Shown piece by piece: positions 1 to 7,446 of a DNA stretch of 64,000 nucleotides (positions within the stretch are counted from its first letter, which is position 1; every line of letters begins with the position of its first letter). The notes under the pieces were generated by a model. The model was not told the DNA's origin. It worked only from the letters and a program-made list of their open reading frames with translations, and searched no databases. The DNA lies in assembly GCA_020847985.1 (NCBI GenBank), contig JADLBC010000012.1:1-64000 (forward strand). The letters are read 5' to 3'. The position numbers and the translations under genes are program-made. The DNA comes from Dehalococcoidia bacterium. GTDB taxonomy: Bacteria > Chloroflexota > Dehalococcoidia > Tepidiformales > Tepidiformaceae.

Positions 1-1049
1 AGGTCGTAGAGCGTCTTCGCGACGTCGTCGGGGATGGCTTCGCCGGCGGCGGTGAGTTCGTTGAACTTGCGCTCGGCGCGCATCCGGCGGGCGCGAACCT
101 TCTCGGCGGAGTTGGGATCGCCCTTGGGGCCATCGCCCACGCCGGGCGGGAAGCGCATGGAGCCGTCTTCCTTGGTGCCCGTGAGGAGCACGCCAGTGCC
201 CCCGCCTCCCGCGGCGGCGCCGCCAGCGGTCGCGGGCTGGCCGGGCTTCATGTTGCGGTACTTCGTGACGGCGGCCTGGATCTCGGCGGGCACGGGCTCG
301 CCGCGGTCGGTGTAGGCCTTCGCCTCGCGTTCGGCGCGCATGCGCTTGGCGCGGATCTTGGACTCGGAGAGGATTTCGACTTCTTCGCCACCCGCGGCGG
401 CGGCGGCGCCGGCGGCACGGGCCCCGGCCTTGGGCTTTTCCGGTTCGCGTTCCTGGATGGCCGCGGCTTCGCCCCGGGCGACGCGCTCGATCTGGGCCTT
501 GCGGGCATCCGGGCGGGTGGCCTTGAAGGCGATCTCTGGCGGCTCCTCGCCCTTCACCGCCTTCTCGATCGCCTCGATGTTGTCCTGCGGGCGGAAGGGG
601 ATCGTGAGGAGGCCGAGGCGGCTGCCCTTCGTGAGCTCGTCAATGTCCATGTGGAGGTCGCGCCGGTCGTACGAGCTGTGCTCGTGGCCCGACCAGTTGT
701 TGTCCATGGTGATGGCTTCGAACGGGCAGACTTCGACGCAGATGTTGCAGCGCATGCAGCGGCCGTAGTCGATCCAGAACTTCTCGACGATCTTGCGGCG
801 GTTGCTCGTGCCCTCGGCGTACTTGGGGTTGTCCTGCATGGTGGCGGTCATGCAATCGACGGGGCAGTTGCGGACGCAGACGTTGCAACCCGTGCAGAAC
901 GGCTCGTCGTGATCGAAGTCCCAGGTGAGGACGGGGAAGCTGCGTTCGCGGACGGGCAGGAGGTGCTTATCGTCCGGGTACTCGATGGTCACGGGCTTCC
1001 GCATGAAGGTGGAAAGCGTGACTCCGAGGCCTTTGAGCATACCTTTCAT
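1..1049 (-). CDS. nuoI: NADH-quinone oxidoreductase subunit I with long C-terminal extension (3' end outside window)
   Basis: Ferredoxin-like subunit of complex I that passes electrons through two 4Fe-4S clusters towards quinone. The frame starts at an ATG overlapping the nuoH stop (ATGA) and stays open to the window edge, giving about 349 residues so far. Two CxxCxxCxxxCP motifs are visible: Cys 52/55/58/62 and Cys 98/101/104/108. Ordinary NuoI proteins end near residue 160-200. This one continues with an Ala/Gly-rich, charged tail holding two copies of a motif like K(I/V)RA(K/R)RMRAER followed by GE(P/A)(V/I)P, at about residues 231-257 and 318-343. The core assignment is firm. The tail has no function I recognise. 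Confidence 0.93.
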   Translation of the reverse strand, partial: MKGMLKGLGVTLSTFMRKPVTIEYPDDKHLLPVRERSFPVLTWDFDHDEPFCTGCNVCVRNCPVDCMTATMQDNPKYAEGTSNRRKIVEKFWIDYGRCMRCNICVEVCPFEAITMDNNWSGHEHSSYDRRDLHMDIDELTKGSRLGLLTIPFRPQDNIEAIEKAVKGEEPPEIAFKATRPDARKAQIERVARGEAAAIQEREPEKPKAGARAAGAAAAAGGEEVEILSESKIRAKRMRAEREAKAYTDRGEPVPAEIQAAVTKYRNMKPGQPATAGGAAAGGGGTGVLLTGTKEDGSMRFPPGVGDGPKGDPNSAEKVRARRMRAERKFNELTAAGEAIPDDVAKTLYD

Positions 1050-2185
1050 GAGGTGGTCACCCCGGCCTGGCGATACGTGCCGACGTACTTGTTCTTCGGG
1101 CGGCGCGCGGTTCGCATGATGATGATGGTGATGAGGGCAACGGCGCCGGCGCCGCTGGTCGCCGTCAGGAGTTCCTGCGGCCAGTCATAGACGAGGATGA
1201 AGCCGTTCGCGAGCAGCTGCACGATGGAGAGCGGAAGGAGGACCTTCCAGCAGAAGCTCATGAGCTGGTCGATGCGGAGGCGGGGGACGGTGGTGCGGAT
1301 CCAGAAGATGGCCATGATCCAGGCGATGCTCTTCGCAAGCGTGAGCGCGAGCTGCCAGCCCCAGCCCCATTCCTCGCCGAAGGGGAAAGCCCAGCCGCCG
1401 AGGAAGACGACCGAACCGAACACGCTGAACCCCCACATCGAGGCGTATTCGGTGAGCTGGAACATGGACCAGCGGATGCCGGAGTACTCGACGAAGTAGC
1501 CGCCGACGATTTCGGATTCGGCGACCGGGATATCGAAGGGCGCCCGGTGCATTTCCGAGAGCATGGCGGTGAAGAAGATGAGGAAGGCGAGCGGCTGGAG
1601 GAGGATAAACGGCCGGTCGGCCTGGAGCATCGCCATCTGGTTGAGGTCGAGCGTGCCGGCCACCATCGCGACGGCGAGGAGGCTGAGCACGAGGGGGATT
1701 TCGTAACTGATCATCTGGGCGGCGGCGCGCACGCCGCCGAGGAGGGCGAACTTATTCCCGGAGCCGAGGCCCGCCATGATGATGCCGACGATGTTCAGGC
1801 CGAGGACGGCGAACACGAAGAACATGCCGAGAGTGAGGTTGCGCACGCCCCAGTCCTTCGCGAAGGGGAGCACAAGGAGAACCAGGAAGACGGGCACGAA
1901 AGTCGCGTAGGGAGCGAGTTCGAACACCCAGCGGTCGGCGTTGGTGGGGCGAATGTCTTCCTTGGCGACGAGCTTGAGGGCATCGGCGAAGGCCTGGAAG
2001 ACGCCCGCCGGGCCCGTCTTCGTGGGGCCGAGGCGCTGCTGGAAGCGGGCGACGACCTTGCGTTCGCCGTAGGTGAGGTACATGACGACGAGCGTCATGG
2101 CGGTGACGACGAGGACGACGCGGACGACGGCATCGAGCCAGGTCCACATCCCGAACAGTTCGCCGCCGAAGCTGAATGGCGTCAC
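1046..2185 (-). CDS. nuoH: NADH-quinone oxidoreductase subunit H
   Basis: Membrane subunit of complex I at the junction of the peripheral arm and the membrane arm, forming part of the quinone-binding channel. The 379-residue product is a chain of hydrophobic helices with the conserved family stretches VVARFQQRLGPTKTGP near residue 47 and RAPFDIPVAESEIVGGY in the central loop. It starts with GTG, and that codon overlaps the nuoD stop (GTGA), so translation is probably coupled. The nuoI start overlaps its stop. The length is somewhat over the usual 330-350 because of a polar C-terminal tail. Confidence 0.95.
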   Translation of the reverse strand: MTPFSFGGELFGMWTWLDAVVRVVLVVTAMTLVVMYLTYGERKVVARFQQRLGPTKTGPAGVFQAFADALKLVAKEDIRPTNADRWVFELAPYATFVPVFLVLLVLPFAKDWGVRNLTLGMFFVFAVLGLNIVGIIMAGLGSGNKFALLGGVRAAAQMISYEIPLVLSLLAVAMVAGTLDLNQMAMLQADRPFILLQPLAFLIFFTAMLSEMHRAPFDIPVAESEIVGGYFVEYSGIRWSMFQLTEYASMWGFSVFGSVVFLGGWAFPFGEEWGWGWQLALTLAKSIAWIMAIFWIRTTVPRLRIDQLMSFCWKVLLPLSIVQLLANGFILVYDWPQELLTATSGAGAVALITIIIMRTARRPKNKYVGTYRQAGVTTS

Positions 2186-3339
2186 TTGTCCACCTCTCCG
2201 AGGACGATGTCGAGGGAGCCGAGAATGATGATGGCGTCGGCGACGTAGCTGCCGATGACCATTTCGCGGAGGGCGGAGAGGTTGCAGAAGCTGGGCGAGC
2301 GGAGCTTCATGCGGTAGGGCTTGTTGCCGCCCTTCGACATGGCGTAGACGCCGTATTCGCCCTTGGTGCCTTCGTAGCGGATGTAGGCTTCGCCGTTATC
2401 GACGCGGAGGGTCTTGGGCAGGTCCGCATTGAGGACGAGTCCGCCCTTCGGCATCTCGTCGAGGCACTGCTCGATGATGCGGCAGCTCTGGTACATCTCG
2501 CTGAGGCGCATCCAGAAGCGGTCGAAGACGTCGCCCTGGAGGTCGGGCCGCCAGGGGATATCGAACTTCATGCGGTCGTAGACGCTGTAGGGCTCGGCCT
2601 TGCGGAGGTCCCACTGGAGGCCGGTGGAGCGCAGGATGGGGCCGGTGATGCCGAGGGCGATGGCGCGCTCGGTGCTCATTGGGGCGAGGTTGCGGCAGCG
2701 CTCGACGAAGATCTCGTTGCCGGTGAGGAGCCCATCGAGGTCCTCGATGCCCTGGCGGATCGAGCCCAGGAGCCAGCGGCAGCGCTCTTCGAAGTTCTCC
2801 GGCAGGTCCATGGCGACGCCGCCGACGCGCATGTAGGTGGGGAACATGCGGTCCCCCGCGACCTCTTCGAAGAGGTCGTAGATGCGTTCGCGTTCGCGCC
2901 AGGCGTAGATGAAGGAGGTCCCGAAGGAGCCGACATCGGCGCCGAACGCGCCGAGGAAGAGGAAGTGCGAGTTGATGCGCGAAAGCTCCGCCATGATGAC
3001 GCGGATGTATTCGGCGCGCTCGGGCACTTCGATGCGGGCGAGGGATTCGACGGCCATGACGTAGGCGTGCTCGCAGGCCATGCCGGCGAGGTAGTCGGTG
3101 CGGTCCCAGTAGCCCATGGCCTGGCGGTAGTCGTTGTTCTCGGTGAGCTTTTCGAGCCCGCGGTGGAGGTAGCCGATGTACGGCTCGCAATCGACCACGA
3201 CTTCGCCATCGACGCGCAGGATCATGCGGAAGACGCCGTGGGTGGCGGGGTGCTGAGGGCCGATGTTGATGGTCATGTCGACCGTATCGAACTCGGCCTC
3301 GGCGGGGGTCAGGAGTTTCTCTTCGGGCCAGATGCTCAT
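2182..3339 (-). CDS. nuoD: NADH-quinone oxidoreductase subunit D
   Basis: The 49-kDa-type peripheral subunit that lines the quinone site together with NuoB; it descends from the large subunit of NiFe hydrogenases. The 385-residue product has the signature INIGPQHPATHGVFR near residue 25, a central ELSRINSHFLFLGAFGADVG segment, and the C-terminal LGSLDIVLGEVDK typical of NuoD. The ATG overlaps the nuoC stop codon by one base (TAATG). nuoH follows directly, so the nuoE, nuoF and nuoG genes often found here are absent. Confidence 0.96.
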   Translation of the reverse strand: MSIWPEEKLLTPAEAEFDTVDMTINIGPQHPATHGVFRMILRVDGEVVVDCEPYIGYLHRGLEKLTENNDYRQAMGYWDRTDYLAGMACEHAYVMAVESLARIEVPERAEYIRVIMAELSRINSHFLFLGAFGADVGSFGTSFIYAWRERERIYDLFEEVAGDRMFPTYMRVGGVAMDLPENFEERCRWLLGSIRQGIEDLDGLLTGNEIFVERCRNLAPMSTERAIALGITGPILRSTGLQWDLRKAEPYSVYDRMKFDIPWRPDLQGDVFDRFWMRLSEMYQSCRIIEQCLDEMPKGGLVLNADLPKTLRVDNGEAYIRYEGTKGEYGVYAMSKGGNKPYRMKLRSPSFCNLSALREMVIGSYVADAIIILGSLDIVLGEVDK

Positions 3340-3881
3340 TAGATGGTGAACCCCGGCGGTCCGCTTTCGATGCCCTGCATGACTTCGGCGGCCTGCAAGG
3401 GGTGGGCCTTCAGCAGCGGATGGATGTGGAGGTCCTCTTCGAGGAGGAGGTTGCGCGGGTTGGGGTGGCCATCGAAGACGAAGCCGAACATCTCAGCGGC
3501 TTCGCGCTCGTGCCAATCGGCGGCCGGGTAATGGCCGGTGAGCGAAGGCACGTGCGGGTGGCCGGTGCCCGTGGGCACGGTGATTTGCAGCGAGTACCCC
3601 GTCTTGAAGGAGTAGAGGTGGTACTTGAGCTCCATGCCTTCGGGCGATTGGTCCACGCCGCTCACGTTGCGGAGGTAATCGAAGGCGAGATCCGGGCGGT
3701 TACGCAGGGCATCGACGAGCGCGAGCAGGTGCCCGGCATCGATGCGGATGTCGATATCAGTGCGCGTTTCGCTCACTTCCATGGGGATGGAGCCGATGGC
3801 GCGCACGAGGGCCGCGAGGTCGGCGCGCGGAAGCTGGCGGGCGGCGGGGGGAAGGTTCGCGGACGTGGCGTTGCTGCTCAT
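3339..3881 (-). CDS. nuoC: NADH-quinone oxidoreductase subunit C
   Basis: The 30-kDa-type peripheral subunit of complex I, structural in the quinone-reducing module. The 180-residue product has the family signature around [18 protein letters not shown], followed by an acidic [10 protein letters not shown] segment near residue 150. It is separate from NuoD, unlike the fused NuoCD of enterobacteria. The start codon overlaps the nuoB stop (ATGA). An N-terminal stretch of about 30 residues is Ala/Pro-rich and not conserved. Confidence 0.93.
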   Translation of the reverse strand: MSSNATSANLPPAARQLPRADLAALVRAIGSIPMEVSETRTDIDIRIDAGHLLALVDALRNRPDLAFDYLRNVSGVDQSPEGMELKYHLYSFKTGYSLQITVPTGTGHPHVPSLTGHYPAADWHEREAAEMFGFVFDGHPNPRNLLLEEDLHIHPLLKAHPLQAAEVMQGIESGPPGFTI

Positions 3882-4438
3882 CCGACCATCCGCTTGTCTT
3901 CCATGATCTTGCGCTGGAGCGCGAGGAAGCCATCGAGGAGCGCTTCGGGCCGCGGCGGGCAGCCGGGGACGTAGACATCGACCGGGATGATCTTGTCGAC
4001 GCCCTGGAGAACGCGGTCGTATTCGGTGTAGGGGCCGCCGTTGGTGGCGCAGGCGCCCATGGAGATGACGTACTTGGGGTTCGGCATCTGCTCGTAGAGG
4101 AGCTTGATCGCGGGCGCCATCTTCTTGGTGACGGTGCCGGAGACGATCATGACGTCGCTCTGGCGGGGGCTGGGCCAGGGGACGATGCCGAAGCGGTCGA
4201 GGTCGTGGTTGGCCATGAAGGTGCCCATCATCTCGATGGCGCAGCAGGCGAGGCCGAAGGTCATGGGCCAGAGCGAACTCTTGCGGCTGATGGCGAGGAG
4301 AGTATCGGCGCCGACCTGGAGCACGCCGGGGAGGGCCACTTTGTAGGCGGCCTTCGTGGCTGGCAGCTCGATGGGGGTGAGGCGCTCGGCCTCGGCACCG
4401 AAGTCAGGGACGTAGACGTAGGGCGCTGCTTCCGTCAT
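3878..4438 (-). CDS. nuoB: NADH-quinone oxidoreductase subunit B
   Basis: Carries the terminal 4Fe-4S cluster N2 next to the quinone site. The chosen ATG (MTEAAPYVY) gives 186 residues, the usual size; a longer open frame upstream encodes nothing NuoB-like and runs through nuoA in another frame. The visible ligand regions are [13 protein letters not shown] (paired cysteines), [10 protein letters not shown] and [13 protein letters not shown]. The start overlaps the nuoA stop (ATGA), continuing the tightly coupled operon. Confidence 0.95.
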   Translation of the reverse strand: MTEAAPYVYVPDFGAEAERLTPIELPATKAAYKVALPGVLQVGADTLLAISRKSSLWPMTFGLACCAIEMMGTFMANHDLDRFGIVPWPSPRQSDVMIVSGTVTKKMAPAIKLLYEQMPNPKYVISMGACATNGGPYTEYDRVLQGVDKIIPVDVYVPGCPPRPEALLDGFLALQRKIMEDKRMVG

Positions 4439-4809
4439 TTCCACTCCAGGACACCGCGGCGCCAGGCGTAGCCAAGGCCAAGCACGAGGACCGCGATGAA
4501 GACGAGCATTTCGTAGAAGACGAACATGCCGAATTCCTCCGCCTGGCGGACGAAGGTCACCGCCCAGGGGAAGATGAAGACCGCTTCGACATCGAAGATG
4601 AGGAAGAGGATGGCGATGAGGTAGTAGCGGACATTGACCTGCGCCCAGCGGGAGCCGATGGGGAGCATGCCGCATTCGTAGGAGACGCCCTTGCCGCGCT
4701 CGGAGGCGAAGGGGCCGAAGATCCTGGCGGCGATGAGCGCGGTGAAGACCAGGATGAACCCGGCGATGGTGCCGATCATCAGGGCCGACCAGGAGTCGTA
4801 GAAGCTCAT
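4435..4809 (-). CDS. nuoA: NADH-quinone oxidoreductase subunit A
   Basis: Small three-helix membrane subunit of complex I and first gene of the nuoABCDHI operon. The start MSFYDSW is preferred because GGGGAGG stands 8-14 bases upstream and the product is then 124 residues, normal for NuoA. The signature YECGMLPIG near residue 50 and [15 protein letters not shown] near 80 are present. An in-frame ATG 90 bases further upstream would add a non-conserved Arg-rich leader. The promoter must lie in the 342-base divergent region towards the response-regulator gene. Confidence 0.94.
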   Translation of the reverse strand: MSFYDSWSALMIGTIAGFILVFTALIAARIFGPFASERGKGVSYECGMLPIGSRWAQVNVRYYLIAILFLIFDVEAVFIFPWAVTFVRQAEEFGMFVFYEMLVFIAVLVLGLGYAWRRGVLEWK

Positions 4810-5067
4810 GAGCGAGGCCTCCCCGGGGTCATGGCGAGAAAAAAGCAGACCCGCGGACGCTGAAAAGCGACGGCGGCTCTGCTCATCACGGTGGCCCAAT
4901 CCCCAGCTTCAAGAGTGTGCGGACGCGCACTCCGGACGGTTGAGAAGTTACGCACCGAAAACTACCACCGAGGTTGGGGGAGGGCAAGGCGACGGAAAGT
5001 ACAGGGAACCCTGCCGAAATCAGCGGTTGATGTGCAATTAATTGTAAGGCCGTCGCACGTGAGCACC
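4810..5067. promoter_or_regulatory. Divergent intergenic region between nuoA and the response regulator
   Basis: Noticeably richer in A and T than the flanking genes and the only place for the nuo promoter. It contains a perfect 10-base palindrome CAATTAATTG at 5035-5044, a plausible operator or promoter core. TACAAT-like and TTGATG-like hexamers are present, but I could not pair them at a convincing spacing, so no promoter is called. Confidence 0.35.
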
Positions 5068-5148
5068 GTGCAAGCCAAACTGGGGGAAACCCCGATGGTT
5101 TGGCCCCCCCGGGGGGCACAACCTTCCCCCTCTGGAAAGGTTTTGCAC
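5068..5148 (+). ncRNA. Candidate structured leader RNA, four helices around one junction
   Basis: The sequence can fold with almost no unpaired bases. P1 pairs GTGCAA 5068-5073 with TTGCAC 5143-5148. P2 pairs GCCAAAC 5074-5080 with GTTTGGC 5098-5104 and is topped by GGGG-GAAA-CCCC at 5082-5093. P3 is a C-tract/G-tract hairpin, 5105-5116. P4 pairs AACCTT 5120-5125 with AAGGTT 5137-5142. The helices abut directly. The likely Shine-Dalgarno (GGAAAGG, 5134-5140) lies in the 3' strand of P4, so folding would hide it from ribosomes. I do not recognise it as a known riboswitch class. The pairings are seen; regulation is inferred. Confidence 0.5.
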
Positions 5149-5151
5149 ACG

Positions 5152-5562
5152 ATGCCAGTCGAGGATGCGTCTCAGTCCACCGCCATGAGCGGGGCCCGCG
5201 TGGTCCTGGTGGTGGACGACGAGGAAATGATCCGCACGCTCACGGAGAAGGCGCTGCGGCATTTCGGCATCCAGGTGCTGGCCGCCGCCGATGGCGAGGA
5301 AGCCGTGCGGGTGTACTCGGACCATGGCGCCACCATCGGCTGCGTGCTGCTGGACCTTTCGATGCCGCGGCTCGATGGCGAGCAGACCTTTTCGCGCCTG
5401 CGCCAGCTGGACCCGGCGGCGCGCGTCGTCCTCATGACCGGCTACCCGATGAGCGAGGCCGAGGCGCGTTTCGGCGGCCGTGGGCTGGCGGCATTCCTGC
5501 AGAAGCCGTTCGAGCTGGCGGAACTGCGGCGCGTGGTCGAAGGCGTCCTGTTCGTCGCATAG
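5152..5562 (+). CDS. Single-domain response regulator (CheY-like)
   Basis: Phosphoacceptor protein of a two-component or chemotaxis pathway, 136 residues, receiver domain only. Key residues are visible: the acidic pair DD at 22-23 (VVDDEE), phosphorylated Asp about 68 in VLLDLSMPRLDG, Thr in VLMTGYP near 92, and Lys in FLQKPFEL near 115. There is no output domain and no histidine kinase next to it, so the partner is unknown; two chemoreceptors lie 8-16 kb away. The ATG at 5152 follows GGAAAGG; an in-frame ATG at 5185 would remove 11 unconserved residues. The leader is strongly structured. Confidence 0.85.
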   Translation: MPVEDASQSTAMSGARVVLVVDDEEMIRTLTEKALRHFGIQVLAAADGEEAVRVYSDHGATIGCVLLDLSMPRLDGEQTFSRLRQLDPAARVVLMTGYPMSEAEARFGGRGLAAFLQKPFELAELRRVVEGVLFVA

Positions 5563-5653
5563 CCAATCCCCTGCATCCCCTCGCCCGGTGGGCCGTTCGC
5601 GCGGTGGCGGTAGACTTCGCTACGACGGGAACGATGCGATGAGGGGGACCGCG

Positions 5654-6622
5654 ATGAAAGCAGCGGTGTACTACGAGACGGGCGGGCCGGAGGTCTTCCG
5701 GTACGAGGAACTGCCGGAGCCACAGTGCCGGCCGGGCGGCGTGATTATCGATGTGAAGTTCGTGGGCATCCAGGGTGGCGACACGCTGCATCGCGCGGGC
5801 GGCGAACTCGCCACGCGTCCGCATGTCGTGGGCTACCAGGCTTCGGGCATCATCCGCGAAGTCGGTGAGCGCGTTTCGGAGCGCAAGGTGGGCGACCGCG
5901 TGGTCGCGACCATGAGCTTCGGGTCGCACGCGGCGGTGGTTTCGGTGCCGTGGCAGGCCTCGTACCTCGTGCCCGAGGGGCTGAGCCTCGAAGAGGCGGC
6001 GGGCGTGCCGATCGAGTTCGCGACGGCGGCCGACTGCCTGTTCGAATTCGGGCGGCTGCAGGCGGGCGAGACCGTGCTCGTGCAGGCGGGCGCGGGGGGC
6101 GTCGGGCTCGCCGCCATTCAACTGGCGAAGCGCGCGGGCGCCGCCGTCCTCGCGACGGCATCGAGCGACGAGCGGCTCGAACGGCTGCGCGAATTCGGAC
6201 TCGATCACCCCATCAACTACCGCACGGAGGATTTCGTCGCACGGACGATGGAGCTGACGGGCGGGCGCGGCGCGGACCTGGTGGTGGACTCGGTCGGCGG
6301 CCACACGCTCGAAGGGAGCGTGGCGGCGCTGGCGTACCGCGGGCGCATCTCGTGGGTGGGGAACGCGGGGCGCGAGAGCGCGCCCCCGGCGATTTCGCCC
6401 ATCATGCAGAAGAACGCGAGCGTGACGGGCGTGTTCCTGGGGGCGGAGCTTTCGCGCAGTCCGGAGCGCACGCGACCGCTCATCGAGGGACTCCTGCAGC
6501 GCGTCGCGAGCGGCGAACTGAAGGTCGTGGTCGACCGCGTGTTCCCGCTGTCGGATGCCGAAGGCGCGCACCGCTACATCGAAAGCCGGCAGGCGTTCGG
6601 GCGGGTGCTGATGGCGGTCTAG
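5654..6622 (+). CDS. Zinc-independent quinone oxidoreductase, MDR superfamily
   Basis: NAD(P)H-dependent reductase of the medium-chain dehydrogenase/reductase superfamily, quinone oxidoreductase branch. The 322-residue product has an N-terminal GroES-like domain and a Rossmann domain with the nucleotide-binding motif AGAGGVGLAAIQLAK near residue 150. Structural zinc cysteines of alcohol dehydrogenases are absent, as expected for this branch. The start MKAAVYYETGGPEV is supported by GAGGGGG 7 bases upstream; another ATG 15 bases earlier is possible. The metallophosphoesterase gene follows after 20 bases, probably in the same transcript. The true substrate cannot be read from sequence. Confidence 0.85.
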   Translation: MKAAVYYETGGPEVFRYEELPEPQCRPGGVIIDVKFVGIQGGDTLHRAGGELATRPHVVGYQASGIIREVGERVSERKVGDRVVATMSFGSHAAVVSVPWQASYLVPEGLSLEEAAGVPIEFATAADCLFEFGRLQAGETVLVQAGAGGVGLAAIQLAKRAGAAVLATASSDERLERLREFGLDHPINYRTEDFVARTMELTGGRGADLVVDSVGGHTLEGSVAALAYRGRISWVGNAGRESAPPAISPIMQKNASVTGVFLGAELSRSPERTRPLIEGLLQRVASGELKVVVDRVFPLSDAEGAHRYIESRQAFGRVLMAV

Positions 6623-6642
6623 TACCGCCGCCGGATGGAACC

Positions 6643-7371
6643 GTGAAGGTCGCGCTGATCGCGGATGTGCATGCGAACCTGCCCGCGCTGGAGGCCGTGC
6701 TGCGGGAGGTGGACCGCGCCGGCGCCGAGGCCGTCTGGTCGATGGGCGACCAGGTGGGCTACGGCGGCGACCCGGGGGCGGTGATCGCACGGCTCATCGA
6801 TGCCGGTGCGTCCTGCGTGCTGGGGAATCATGACGCGGCGGCGGCCGGGCTTATCGGCACGGAGGAGTTCAACCACCTGGCGGCCACCGCCGCGGCGTGG
6901 ACTGCGAGCGTACTCGGTGAGAGCACGCGCGCGTGGCTCCGCGGGCTGCCCCCGGTGGCGGAAAGCGACGGATGGCAGCGGGCGCACGGCACCCTGCACG
7001 ACCCCACGCGGGAGTACCTCTCGACAATGCGGGCGGCGGAGCACCACTTCGCGGTGCAGACGGCGCGTTGGAGCGCTGCCGGGCACACGCACATCCCCAT
7101 GGTGGTGTGGGAGGACGGCGATGGGTTCGCCATCACCGCCCCGGACGACGGGGCGACCGTGGCGCTGGACGAACGCCGGGCGTGCGTGAACCCGGGGAGC
7201 GTGGGTCAACCGCGCGACGGCGACACCCGAGCGTCCTGGGCGCTGCTCGATACGGCCGCCGGGGAAGTCACGTTCCACCGTGTGGCGTACGACATCGGCG
7301 CGGCGCAGGCGCGAATCCGGGCGGCAGGACTGCCGGAAGCGCTGGCGCTGCGGCTCGCGCGGGGGCGCTAA
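6643..7371 (+). CDS. Metallophosphoesterase, YfcE/calcineurin-like family
   Basis: Two-metal phosphoesterase, 242 residues. The metal ligand motifs appear in order: DVHANLPAL near residue 8, GDQVGYGGDP near 35, GNHD near 62, and AGHTHIP near 145. The DVHANLPALEAVL start and GDxVGYG are typical of the small protein-phosphatase-like group acting on phosphodiesters or phosphoproteins. A GTG start is used, since the nearby ATG hits a stop after three codons. It lies 20 bases after the oxidoreductase gene and ends at a strong hairpin. Confidence 0.85.
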   Translation: MKVALIADVHANLPALEAVLREVDRAGAEAVWSMGDQVGYGGDPGAVIARLIDAGASCVLGNHDAAAAGLIGTEEFNHLAATAAAWTASVLGESTRAWLRGLPPVAESDGWQRAHGTLHDPTREYLSTMRAAEHHFAVQTARWSAAGHTHIPMVVWEDGDGFAITAPDDGATVALDERRACVNPGSVGQPRDGDTRASWALLDTAAGEVTFHRVAYDIGAAQARIRAAGLPEALALRLARGR

Positions 7372-7392
7372 GGCATTTCGTACGAACGAGAA

Positions 7393-7422
7393 CGGGGCCG
7401 CTCCGGTGCTGGAGCGGCCCCG
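7393..7422. terminator. Terminator-like hairpin between convergent genes
   Basis: Perfect 12-bp stem CGGGGCCGCTCC / GGAGCGGCCCCG with a 6-base loop, placed between the convergent metallophosphoesterase and clpC genes. There is no clear T-tract on either side, so it may act bidirectionally as a stall or stability element. Confidence 0.6.
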
Positions 7423-7446
7423 AATGGTGCGTCGTGAGGCCGGGGA

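Noticed and set aside
5068-5148. c-di-GMP (GEMM-I) riboswitch before the response regulator
   Set aside because: A GAAA-capped hairpin is present, but the conserved GEMM core sequences and receptor are not.
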